A stretch of 64,000 bases of DNA, taken from Opisthorchis felineus. Its lineage: Eukaryota; Platyhelminthes; Trematoda; Opisthorchiida; Opisthorchiidae. The stretch covers positions 25,198-89,197 of the forward strand of contig SJOL01003030.1 of the NCBI GenBank assembly GCA_004794785.1. The letters are read 5' to 3'. Under the pieces are notes generated by a model. The model worked only from the letters and a program-made list of their open reading frames with translations, searched no databases and had not been told where the DNA came from. Shown piece after piece: positions 40,301 to 52,300 of the stretch (position 1 is its first letter; each line of letters starts with the position of its first letter). A program made the position numbers and the translations under genes.

Positions 40301-43300
40301 AAGCGGAAAAACATTATCAAGAGTTGTACAGACAGCCCACGACCGGTGTCGCCCTTCTTGAGGCTCATCAAGTAGGCGCAGCCCCCGAGTTTCCGTCAAC
40401 CTTATCTTCTAATTGAACACAAATTGCACGCAATTCGACTAATACACTTGAGAACATCATAAACGAGAGATTCAGCTAGGTTTCAGGTGAGTCTCCCGTC
40501 AAAACCAAATTGGTATGCAAATGAGTTGGCAAACAGTTTGGCAAAACCATGTGCACCGTGCGTTAATTAGGTCTGATGATGTTGCTTGACCAGTCATTTG
40601 ATCCACCCTACCCCTTCATATAAGGACGACTCAAGAAAGGCTGCATGTGACACGACAACCCAGTCCCAAGGTCAAGTGTGAAAGAGCACACAGGCGAACG
40701 AACAGGACACATGGTTTTTACACCCAACCACAGCATATATGACAGTATAATCCACGCTCACATGACTCTCGTTTGAACAGTTGTCCTCCTGTCATGGGCA
40801 ATCAACCAAAGGGGGAAACTACAGGACTCGAATTTCACTCTTGTTACAGCACATCAGCAGTGCATATCCCTGGCCGTGCCGGGGTTTGCACACGTCATAT
40901 CTGACTTGCAAGATGAACGTCACCACTACTCCACCAGCGCCCACTGGAAGCATCTGAATCTTCAGGTCTGAACAGGTGAACATGTTCGCCCTTGAGTGAT
41001 GTGATTGGCTGGCCCGACGGCTCGAACGACGACCCAGCTAATATCCTGGCTGTGTCGATCGATCGGTCCGCCTGTTCGGACTTCCCAGCCAGGTAGCGCC
41101 ACAGACGCTTGAAACCTTCTGGACAATTTTTGGATTAGTCGTAGATGGTTGCGGGATTTGTAAGACGACTGTTCAAACGAGAGTGATGTGAGTATGAATT
41201 ATACAAACTCGTATATGACAGTCTTTGGCTAGCCACATTGGTAATGTTTGAATGCCAGTCATTTGCACCTCGATAGAGGCTAACTTCGGTGTTTGAAAGG
41301 TTGGACAGACTCAGTTGGTGCATCTACTGTGTAGTCACGAACATTATTGAACCAACTATGGTTCTTGTAGCACCACGTAACATCAAGTGTGTTACGCTGC
41401 CTTAGATTCTGTTACGAGCGAACGGGATTAGGGCAACTGAGTTCGCTGATTGGCGATGTCCACGTGGAGAATAAGGGAACTCGGGTACGAAGTCTACCTG
41501 ATGAGCCTCACGAAGTAGTGGCTGTGGAGAGGTTTTCAGAAGCCTTACATAAGTAGAGTACGGCCAAAAGAAGTCAGTTTGCTTTGAATATGAATTGCAG
41601 TAGAACCGGTCGTGGGCCTTCGAAGAGCTTTCACCAACCTTATGAGTATGGGTGTTACGTCCACAACAGAGGACAGTTTGTGCGGGATGAGATCAGTTAG
41701 AAGGCCCTTGTCAAACGGAACGCGCGTCGTGTAGGTAACGATGCCAAAAGCAACACGCACCACGAACGTAACGGATGAACGAGTGAACAAATCAATACTA
41801 GAAATCAAAAGTTTAAATTCAAACAGCAAGGCGTACGGTGTACAGCTGAATCACGAAGACAAGGGTAGACGAAAATTCTGGCTCCAGGCGCCTTGAGAAC
41901 AAAGTTTTGTATTCTACTTGTTCCAGCCGTAAGACAGAAGATATTTTCAAATAAAAGTTGGGATGTCACAAATGACAATGTCACAGGATGAGGGCACAAA
42001 TATATGTTTCGCGAATTTGATCACACTAGGGCGAATAATAAAAAATAACAGTTCAGCTATAACACCCTTTCGATGACTAGCCGATGTGCCACCCGAAGGA
42101 AGCGCGAGGACTGAGGCACTGCTAGGTTGTCCAATGCTAGACAGGAGCGGTCGAGATGCAGAAGTTAGTTTCGAACCACGGACCTTCTAGTCAGTAATTT
42201 CGCCTCTTAACTGCTGAGCTAGGGCGAAGATCAGTGTGATGCGGGCCACAACGGATGATTACGTATCAGACCATTATTTTATTTTTCAGGTTATCGCTCT
42301 ATCCAAGAGTCTCAGGACAACAATGGCTGGTTCATACAGAATATGGATCGGAGATGGTGCTGCGGGTGTGAAAGTAGCGGCCTGGAAAGGCGATGAAATA
42401 CCTACCTGTGAGTATAATTCATTCAGTACAGGAGATCCCGTCGGTGGACTATGCTGTTGCAACTGACTCTGATGTGGCTGGGCTCGTACCAGAAGGGCTG
42501 CGTGCAGCAGCCACATAGCCGCCTGAAGACCTGCATTTTGTAGGGTGATTTGGTTGGACTGAAGAGCCATGAGGGTCTGACGCACCGCCAGATCCAATGA
42601 ACCAGGCTGCAAGAGTTCCACATTTTCGGGACCGCTAGCGGCCACCTCCAACACCGCAGAACTTTTGGCCAAACCAATTGTCAACCATTGTTGAATGGGA
42701 GCAGGGAAATCACTGAGTGATGGAAGCTTTCCAACAACTGCAAGCAATGGGCGGAATCAGACAACTTATTAGCTAAAGAGACAACGGTATGACAAGCGTA
42801 CGAAGCGGGTGTAATAGGGACTCACACTCGCTGAGATATCCTTGTAGCCATTCAAACTGCTCTCTAGTTGTGAAGAGATCGGAGAGAAGTACGACCGATC
42901 GCACAAGAGCACTAGAAACTGCCAATGCAGGATAACCAGGTTTGGCAGTTTGTCCAGTGCTGCTTCGTTTTGCCTGAACCGGATCCGATCGTATAGACGT
43001 TCGGACTGCTGAAACTGTACCAACAACCGTCTCAGGCTCACTGTAACCCGAAACATGCGACCCAGAGACTATTTCCTCAGAACCGCTTTGTGAGCCTGTC
43101 GATTGGGTGGCATTTGCAGGTCGTAGCCAAGACTGGAATAGGAGCTGACTAGACTGCAGACAGGAGAACAGCACTTCATCGTAATCCGTAACGACTCGAC
43201 CTTCAGAGCTGACACCCCATAGCCGAGGTACGACGACTAAGAAGAGAATAGTTAGAAAAGAAGCCAAACATGAGATTCAATCACGGACACCCTTTAACTT

Positions 43301-46300
43301 AAAAGCAAAATATAGTGTGCTTTTCTTTAAGGAACCCCCTTCGGAGGACATCAAAACATTTCCTTTCCCCGTGGGATGGATAACTGGTAGCACCAGTTCT
43401 GCACAATGAAATTTCGATTGTATCTGTATATGAGTACGCAATCGGAAATTTCACTTGATCAGGACTGAGAGCATTAGGCATTCGATACCTTTGCATATAA
43501 ATGACTACAACATGCCTGGTGAAGCTGGTTGGCATTATTCCAAATCATTGGGACCAAGTACCATGCAGCTAGAATCGAATAGAAGCCATGAAACAAAACT
43601 GCCTATCAAAATGTACAAAGCCGCTTGGATATAACAGGCAAAGCAATTGCAAATATCGGGAGGTCGATAAAACATCGATTCGCCGTTCTCTGCTTTACCT
43701 AATGTTTCATTACGCCGTCTGTATTGCGGCGGGACTTATCCCAACGTGTGGAGCTGTGCGAGTGTCTTGGGCCGGATCATTGATTCCAGTCCGATCGATA
43801 ACAACCCACAAGACAGCTTACCAACAACCGTGTTTATGCTATCAACTGATTCACAGGAGGGTTGACAAGTACATACGGAGCAATTGTATGGAGCACATCA
43901 ATCGTGGAAAGCACGTCAGTCCGCTGAGGACCCAGCAAGTTTCCTACGCGGTTTCGAAGGGCTTCTTCGAAGAATTCCAGAGGTAGAGACGATGACATGA
44001 CAACAAGAAATGAAAAAGACCATGGCCGGACTGGGTGCTGTGGCGTCTTTTGCCTGGTAAGCGTTCAGGTGATTCGCTCTGCACGTGGTCGCAAACGATG
44101 CCGGGTGAATCCTACTGATGGCATTTTTATGCGACAAGATGGTCACATGTTCTTAATTCACCGCTATTTGCAGATATAGGCATATTTCGACAAATACACT
44201 CATTTGCATATCAATTCGGTTTTGACGGGAGACTCAACTGGTATCCAGCTGAGTCTCTGGTTTATGATGTTCTTAAGCAAATGAATGTGCTGCACCAGGC
44301 CACTTCATGTTTCATTTGGTACGATATTCGGGATATCGTATAGACGTAATACACTACCCGAAGAGTTTTCAGCTACCTTATGAGTAGTGTGTTACGTATA
44401 TAGGCATATTGTTCTTGGGTATTTTTTCAAAGGATGTGAGATTTTTTCAAAATAACTTCCTGTCTATGTTTCACCAGGAGAATCATTCCTTGTGGTTTTA
44501 TAGCCTTTAAGCGCCGGTATTAACTATGGTATACAGCTGTTAGTGACGGTCCTCCAGGAGGATGGTAAGGGAAGGAAATTCCGCGCGGTCCGGTCTACCT
44601 GTTTAATGGAACTTTCTTCATGAGGGAGGGATACTGTGGTAGTTATCTAGTCCAAGTTGGAAATGATCTACTGCTTGTTCTAACAGCATCTGAAGTAAGT
44701 AAGATTAGTGTCACGAAATCCACCATGAAATTGTCCCCTATACGGTTGAGAGAAGGCTGGATGACAGACTGAATCACAGCAAGTGCGTCACACTCCATGT
44801 AGTGTGCATGCAATACGGATTGCCTCCACGATCGTCCTAACAAAAAACGACTGTACTAACCAGTGAGATAATTAGTTAGCTACCATAAGTCCAGAACGCT
44901 GAGAGTCCTGTACAAACAATGATAGGAACATACGGAACTTTCGAGCCTGATACACTAGAAGAGATACCGTCTACAACGTACAGGGAGAGGACGGACTGAC
45001 AGGGGCAGAATCAGCAAGATCGAGCAAGTCCGTTTTGAGCTCCGAACCGATGGTCGTGAGATTTGTACGTGAGGATGGTTGCAACCGCCGTACGAGCCAA
45101 GAAATCGAGAACTGACTAAGTCCAGCGGTTCCAGGTGGATCGCAAAGGCGCTCGATATTTGGCTCGACCAAACACGCCACCAAGTCAGCGGACGCCGTTG
45201 TGACGTGACCCAGTACTCCTACGAAGTCCGTGGCAACTGAGCAAGAGTCAAGGGACCGTAAGGCTACATTCTGGAACCGACTACAACGCAAACGTTCACA
45301 TTCTATGAGTGTGACCAGACCATTGAGCTTTTGACCGAGCCTGTAGACGTAAGAGAGGACGGGAAGATCATTTGTCATCGATACACTTTAGTCCTATCTG
45401 GAAAACATCACGAACGTCAATGGACCCAGTCACTAAACCATTGCCATGCAAATCAAGACAAATGGTAGTCACAATGAAAACAACACGTCTGAACAGAAGA
45501 GTAAAAGGGGAGAGACAGACCGTTTTCGTGGGCTTGCTTGCAAAATTGCGACACAGGAAAGGAGAATGGCGCAACGGAAAGGAAAATATTTGGTCGTACG
45601 GTTGAGTCACATGAGAAGGCAGGGCGAATCTTCTTAAGCTTATAATAAATGAGCAGTTTTACAACAATGATCGATATGGGGGGGGGCGCAGGGCTAAAAT
45701 AAATGTAAGGTCAGAAGCCAATCAAATGACTGTAGTTAATTCGCACGCATCAATCCTGTTGACCTAAGGAGGAATCGTGAAAAGTAACCGACTAAATGAC
45801 CGTAGGGTGTATCAAAGCAATTCAGCACAGTAAACCAAGCTCGTGAAAGTTCGTCGCATGGTTAGTCCGACTGTGATCCGTCGGAATGACTGGAGGAGGT
45901 AGAAAATTGAGGCTGATTCGTGCGAAGAAGCTCTGAGAGAGGCGCAAAGTATAGGAGACGGGTTCCTGGTCGGTTAGGGCTATCCCAACCGTCAGGCACC
46001 CCTGCCTGGGTCTGAGAAACCTGGTGGTGTTTCAGCTCCACATACATAAGGAGTAAAATAATGCGGACCTTGGTCAAATGACGAATTATCTCGAAATCGC
46101 TCTTCAAGCCTCGACAGCCAGTCTCTATGTCTAATCTCAATTTTCGCACCCTGAAGCAAGCGACTCTTGCTCTCACACTGGACTCGTTGTACACTGGTGT
46201 GTACTGCATCAGTGTTGAACACTGATGTGCTGCCGATGATGGTGAAATTGGTGCTAGAGAGGAACAGGTTATACCCCCGACAAGGGCCAAAAAACTGCGT

Positions 46301-49300
46301 CCACTATCTGCCGAGGACTGTCTAGGCAGAAACGATCCACTACGAAGACAACACCTGAGGCTAAACGACTCAGACAAGCGTCCATAACTTCATCTAGTAC
46401 TGTAACATCTGACTTGGTTGTGCGGTGAAGTCGATCATGGAATGGCTTTCCGTTGTATCGAAGCCGCAATCAATAGGAACACAGGCGGAAATGACGAACA
46501 GCACGTGATGGTGTGGGTGCTCCACACCTTATTAACAGGAACAGTGTACGAACGACTGTCGATTGGAATCCAACCAAAAGAGGCTAATTTAACTCTTCCA
46601 TTCAAGAAGTTACTAACATCTTCATGACCGGATGTAGTTGCAGAGGAAAAACAGAGAATGAAAGCGAGCTCACTGCTGTGCTATCGTTTTGTAAACTTAC
46701 CCCTGAGCAACAACCAGGATCAATTTTAAGGATCACGAGGTTTCTTGAACTACACACCCATCGGCATAGCAACTTGGTTCTGACGGGAGACTCACCTGGA
46801 ATCTAGCTGAACCTCTCGTTTATGATGTTCAGAACCACATTAATATGCAGATGAATGCATAAATCGAATTTCGTGCAACTTGGGTTCAAGTGGAACATAA
46901 GGTTGACGGAAACTCGGGGACTGCACCTACTTGATGAGCCCCAAGAAGGGCGAAACCGATCGTCGACCGTAGGAGAGTTTTCTGCAACCTTATAAGTAGT
47001 GTATTACGACCCCAAGGTTTGTCACGAAAACAGCTCATTGGTCTGCACGCATCAGTGTTCGAACGTCTAGGTTGAAAGGAATACAATGGCGAACCAATGA
47101 AACGGTTGGCGCACGACTCCTATTATAGTCGGTGGGTATGAGTATGGACTGTGCCGGTAAGCAGTTCAAAGTCATAGGTTAAAGCGAGACAGTGGAGTGA
47201 TAGACTGGTAGGGGGAGTATTTTGTGGAAATCAGGAATGATGTGTGCACGGGACAGTTAGTGGTACGTGAATTCACAGTGACGACTGAGTCTGAATGAAT
47301 GTTAGTGTGATCAGGCAATAAGTCAGATAAAAAGAGAGGAGTGGAGTGTGATCGTCCGCATATAACCGGCAGCAGTACGTTGTCGCCCCAGATCACGATG
47401 CAGACGGAATACACCGTATGAGACAGTGGTAACTCAAAAGCGACGCTAAACGATCTGGGCGATGAATTAAGCTGCGCGTTCTAGCTAGTATTACAAAAAT
47501 AAGTACAGCACATACAAAGAACTCGCAAATTAGTGGAAAAGGAAAACTAGAAGGCCCCAGCCATCCATCGCACAGAGAAACATGCTCGACAAAGCGACAT
47601 TTTGACACCTCCGAAGGGTATTTTCATCAAGACGGGTTATGCCATGAATGGAATGGATGTCGAAGCCCTGCGACTGAAAACCTCGGTGGTCTATGGTTGG
47701 CATACATCTTTAAAGATCATCATTCTTTCATACTTTCGTTCTGTTATATGCCTCCTGCCAGTCTGTAAGACGACGCAAGGGCTAGTTGAAAGTCGACCTC
47801 ACAAGAAATTCATGGGAGTCAAAATGGATCTACACCCATAACCAAGGAAGGGATGGCTGATTACATTAAGGCTATCACTAACAATTTGTATTTAGAAGAC
47901 AGCGTCCTCTGGCGAGAAAAATTTCGTTCTCCTGCATTTGGTGCGACGAAAAGCGTGGCCGTTTCGTCCACCCGTAGCTGAGTTCAACTAATCCGATGTC
48001 CATTATTTCGGGGGCACTTTTGCATGAACACTGTGACTTTATTTGTATTTGTTCCATCAACTGGTCCCAATCAGTTTCTCGGAGTTTAACCTATGAATTC
48101 CCATCTATGAGATGAAAATGTGTGCTTCGAATGAACAGCTGTTTGGCAGCACAATCACCCACATAGGTGATCAGAAAAGCAGTTCACACCACATCTAAGA
48201 AACCAGTCGAACGGGAAAAGACCTAATGAGAATCTACACGAGATTTTCTATGTTTAGTTAAGGTTGGCAGTGTGTGGCAGGAACAACAACAATGCAGCAT
48301 ACCAGAAATCCAAGCCATGAAATAGTCGATTGTCTCAGTGCAGGCTCATCAGATGTTTCTGGCAGGTTTATACCCCTTCCAGAGGGGATTAATAGTGAGG
48401 GATTCAGGTAAACATTTACGCAAGCCCATGATAGACACCCAAGGCCACTCAGGACCAACTGCTTATGGACTGTGTGAATGCGGAGCTGTAAGCCTTAGTC
48501 GTGTTGAAAGTGATGAGACCGTTGAAGTCTTTGTTCTATGGGATTTTGGCAGATCATACTGTTGGCTAGCTATCTGAATCCGTGTCTCATTGCGTCGTTA
48601 TTGAAACTATTTTGCTCAGTTATTCAGATGTCCTTTGTGTTTGTTTGCTCCTGCTGATGAAAATCAGTCACAATGGAAAAAAGTAGACGTCCACGATCCA
48701 TTCTTCAGCATATTGGCCTGGACGCATTGGCTACAACATTCTATGTTGAAAATTCAGCATTTAGCTTAGTTTGGTCTGAAGTAAAGACGCGGTTGGGTCC
48801 TTAAAACGTTGTTGCCTACTACTCCAGTACGATCAGTGAGTGGAATTGTGGCAGCTGAGAACACTGGTGTTCGGTTTACACGAAGAACTGGTGGAGGCGA
48901 TGATGAAGTCACTCCCTTGCGCACAAAATCGGACAGGTTGCTGACAATATGGATATGAAAGATCTAACGTGGAGATTGATCGGCAAGTGAACGCGCATGA
49001 AAGTGCGAACCAGGCACACACACACACACACACAAACAGACATCAGCCTTTCACGAGCAGCATCAGGCGCACCTCATGCAATCACGCTTGTTCCAGCAAG
49101 CAGTGCGTGCCGAAAGGGAGTTAAATAAGACCGGACCAAACGTAAGATCAAGTCAAACGCAGCGGTGATAGTAAATATCAGAAAACAACTGGGCGCTTAC
49201 TCCAATAACCCTTGAGCTCTGGGAAGGTGAATCAGTGTAAACAGTATTTCGGTCAGAAAGTTTACTTAAACTGAAAAAACTGGAACAAAAAGGTACTAAC

Positions 49301-52300
49301 CTATGGCAATCAGTCTGAGGCGCCTCCACCTCAAAATGCCAGTGAAATCAGTTAGCCGCCATTTCCTGCAACTTTTCCAATCAAGCACAGAAAGGATCAC
49401 AAGGACCTCATCTGGGACGGGGGACCGCACAAACAATACACAAAACTACTCTTCCATGGCTTTTTAAAGTCACAAATTGTCCACTTCGTATTTCTAATCC
49501 TGAAGAACGTACAGAGAACAATGAAGATGATGGAACATGCACAGCAAATGGCTGGGCAACCATAGTTGATGCTGTTGGGTGTTTTCTGTACAGCAGGATC
49601 CGTTTAACAAATCTTCAGGCATAGTTTGTCTCCTCCAAGGATTGCACCTCAATTAAGCTGCTTTGTTTTGATCATAAAGTCCAATTCACGTACAGGTTAT
49701 TGGTGACTGCTGAGTTGTCTGCGAAGTTCGCCTCGTGTGGGACGCCGATATTTGGTTTACGTCTATCATAACCTTGGAAGACCGGGCAAATCTGGTTGTA
49801 GATTGGCCCTTCCTAGAGCTGATTGCTCTGTTTTAATTTAGGCCCACTGGCTTGCCCTGATATCAAACAGAAAACCATCAATTTCGAACTGACGCCTACA
49901 GTTGGCTTTACGTTTATCACCTATACGCATATGGTATTCATGAAATTTTTAGCAACAAGGGTATCGAAATGTTCTGTTAGCTCGGATAGTGACTGCTTTT
50001 AAGCTGCAGTGACTCGTACCTCACATCTTAGGAAGCCATGCGCCCGTTATTGATTCTTCAGTGTTTTAGAAAAATCACTCTTATGGAAATGGTTGTTCTA
50101 GAATGGAGCACTGTGAGACAGGGTCACAGATGTTTCTCATTATTCCATAAAAATCGCTCCAGCCCGTAAAACGTTTTGATGGAGATGCATCGCGATTGAT
50201 CCAGGTTGGTCCGCATCCTTGATATCGTGCGTGTGCATAAATTCTGCATCAAGTGATCGATCGTGTCCGTTGTTTTGTCCGTGTACGGACCGACCCTCGG
50301 ATGGCCTAGGAGAGCAATGCGGTAGACGAAGATGTTGCGTAAGACTTAGTGGTTGTTCACCACCCTGTAATCCACAGGTGTTATTTTGCACACAGTAGTA
50401 AACAGAAAAACAAACCAGCGAATACTGTTACCTTGTGTGCAAAAATTGCGGTGTTGCCATCCTGGGGTGATGGCATAATCTCGAGTGGACGGGATCACCG
50501 GGTTGTGGTCGAAGTGTGGCGTCCAATAGCAGACGAGTCAAGCCATGAAATCCCAGCTCGACGCATTGATTGCGTTCAATCAGCTCCTATATTGAGTGAG
50601 AATAAAAAGAATGAGGACAATTCATAGAACGAAACAAACGGTGTTATTTGAGGCAGTCTGGATGGTGGCTATAGGGTTCCCATATGGGAAACAAAACTCA
50701 AAGTCTTGCACGCCAACTTGCAATGTCCACTCGTCTTCTTGAGCAGAACAGACATCTTGACAAGGAGTTTGTGCACGAGGGCGCTGGAGCAATCATGCCA
50801 ATCACGGATTAGCGGTTCGCATGTTATTTGACAATGGTGTGGATTGCATCAGGGTTCCAAATGGATTTTTCAGTGGGAGTTACGAACGATCACTCAGCTG
50901 TTCCAGATTTCACGATTTTTGGTGATCAAACAGAGAGGCTGGGTATACGGGCCGAGCTTATTACACGCCAGCGAATCATATACCTCGAAGTGATGGAGTT
51001 TGTATAGGTTAATCGGGATTATTTGGACTCACTGCAAAGTTCTCGGTAGATTGGTGAAGCTTTTCAGCGCGAATGAGTGGACCATGATGCACATTATCAA
51101 ACGCGTGGAGGTATTTTGGTAGACAGAGCTCAAGAGGGCTAAGAGCTTAAGGGGCGAACTTACTGACCGGAAGGTCCGTGGTTCGAGCCCGACCTCTGTA
51201 TCTCGACTGCTTTTGTCTAGGCTTGGGCAACCTGACAGTATCTCGTCCTCGAGTGGCATGGCAGCTGGGCACCGAAGGAGTACTATAGCTGAACCATTAT
51301 ATTATTATTTGTGATGGGTGAGCCGTTTTATCTTACCCGACGAAAACTGCGACAAACAGAGATCTATGGAAAAGAGTTTGTACCGAATTACTGCAGGCCA
51401 CGAAAATGGGAATAACTCCATCACCAAATAGAGTTAAGTGACCCGCGCAAAATGCACCTAATCAATGGCATTGAGAGCTGGATCTGAGGTGCAGGACAAG
51501 CATGATTTCATGGAATTTTTCAGGCAATTTTCGAATCCCTTAACAGAATGGTGTGGTGTGGAGTTCAGATACTTTACAACCCCAAGTAATTTAGGAAGTC
51601 TACCAATATCAAACACACCTTATTTACCAGTCTTTGGTATATCTAGACAGAATCCGATAAAAAGTATGGGAACTTCCAACAGAATCGAAGACAATAAAGT
51701 CACCTTCCTTGAAAATGGCAAACAAACAAAAGACGGATACCCAGCTCATTTTGCCTGCCTTATGTCTTGGAATCGTGGTATGTTCTTGTGCTAAAATAGA
51801 TACGCCTCGTTTCACCGTCATGAGGCACATATAATCCGATTACACCGACCATTCTCAATATGAACCCCCAGAAGGAACATTCATTACGAAAACCTCAACG
51901 CTTCAGATCCACGAACTTCAAGATTGAGAAGCTGAGCAAAACCAGGTGTATTATTAAAAGTCTTAAGTATCTTGTTCCCATCAATGGACCACAGGGAAAA
52001 TATCAACACGAGTCACGGGAACAGCTTTCCTTATCGATCGAAATCTGGACAGCTGTGTAACGCAGTTGTTTGATCTACCCAGTGCATTTATGAAATCTGT
52101 GCAAATAGGATCGGAGTTTCTACGACAAAAGTAAAAATTGAGAAGTGGCCAACAAAAATCAGGTTATAGGCCAAATGCTGAAGCGCAGCTTTTTAGTTAC
52201 GTTATCACTCCACGCTGGAAATATCCCGTGCTGCACTCCCAAACCACACCTGCAGTGTGCGACCCTTCGTCAAAGACATTTGCCCTTAGAAGAACAAGTT

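Noticed and set aside
42040..42230. True tRNA gene
   Set aside because: The A and B boxes are tRNA-like, but the acceptor stem does not close, and the same body follows in several other copies, so it is a SINE.
44643..44843. Candidate huntingtin exon
   Set aside because: The exons at 44982 and 43236 join directly in phase and align to human HTT across the joint, leaving no place for it.
45862..46377. 171-codon open frame as one large exon
   Set aside because: Only its last part (from 46001) fits the gene. The rest contains the palindromic repeat and does not align to huntingtin.
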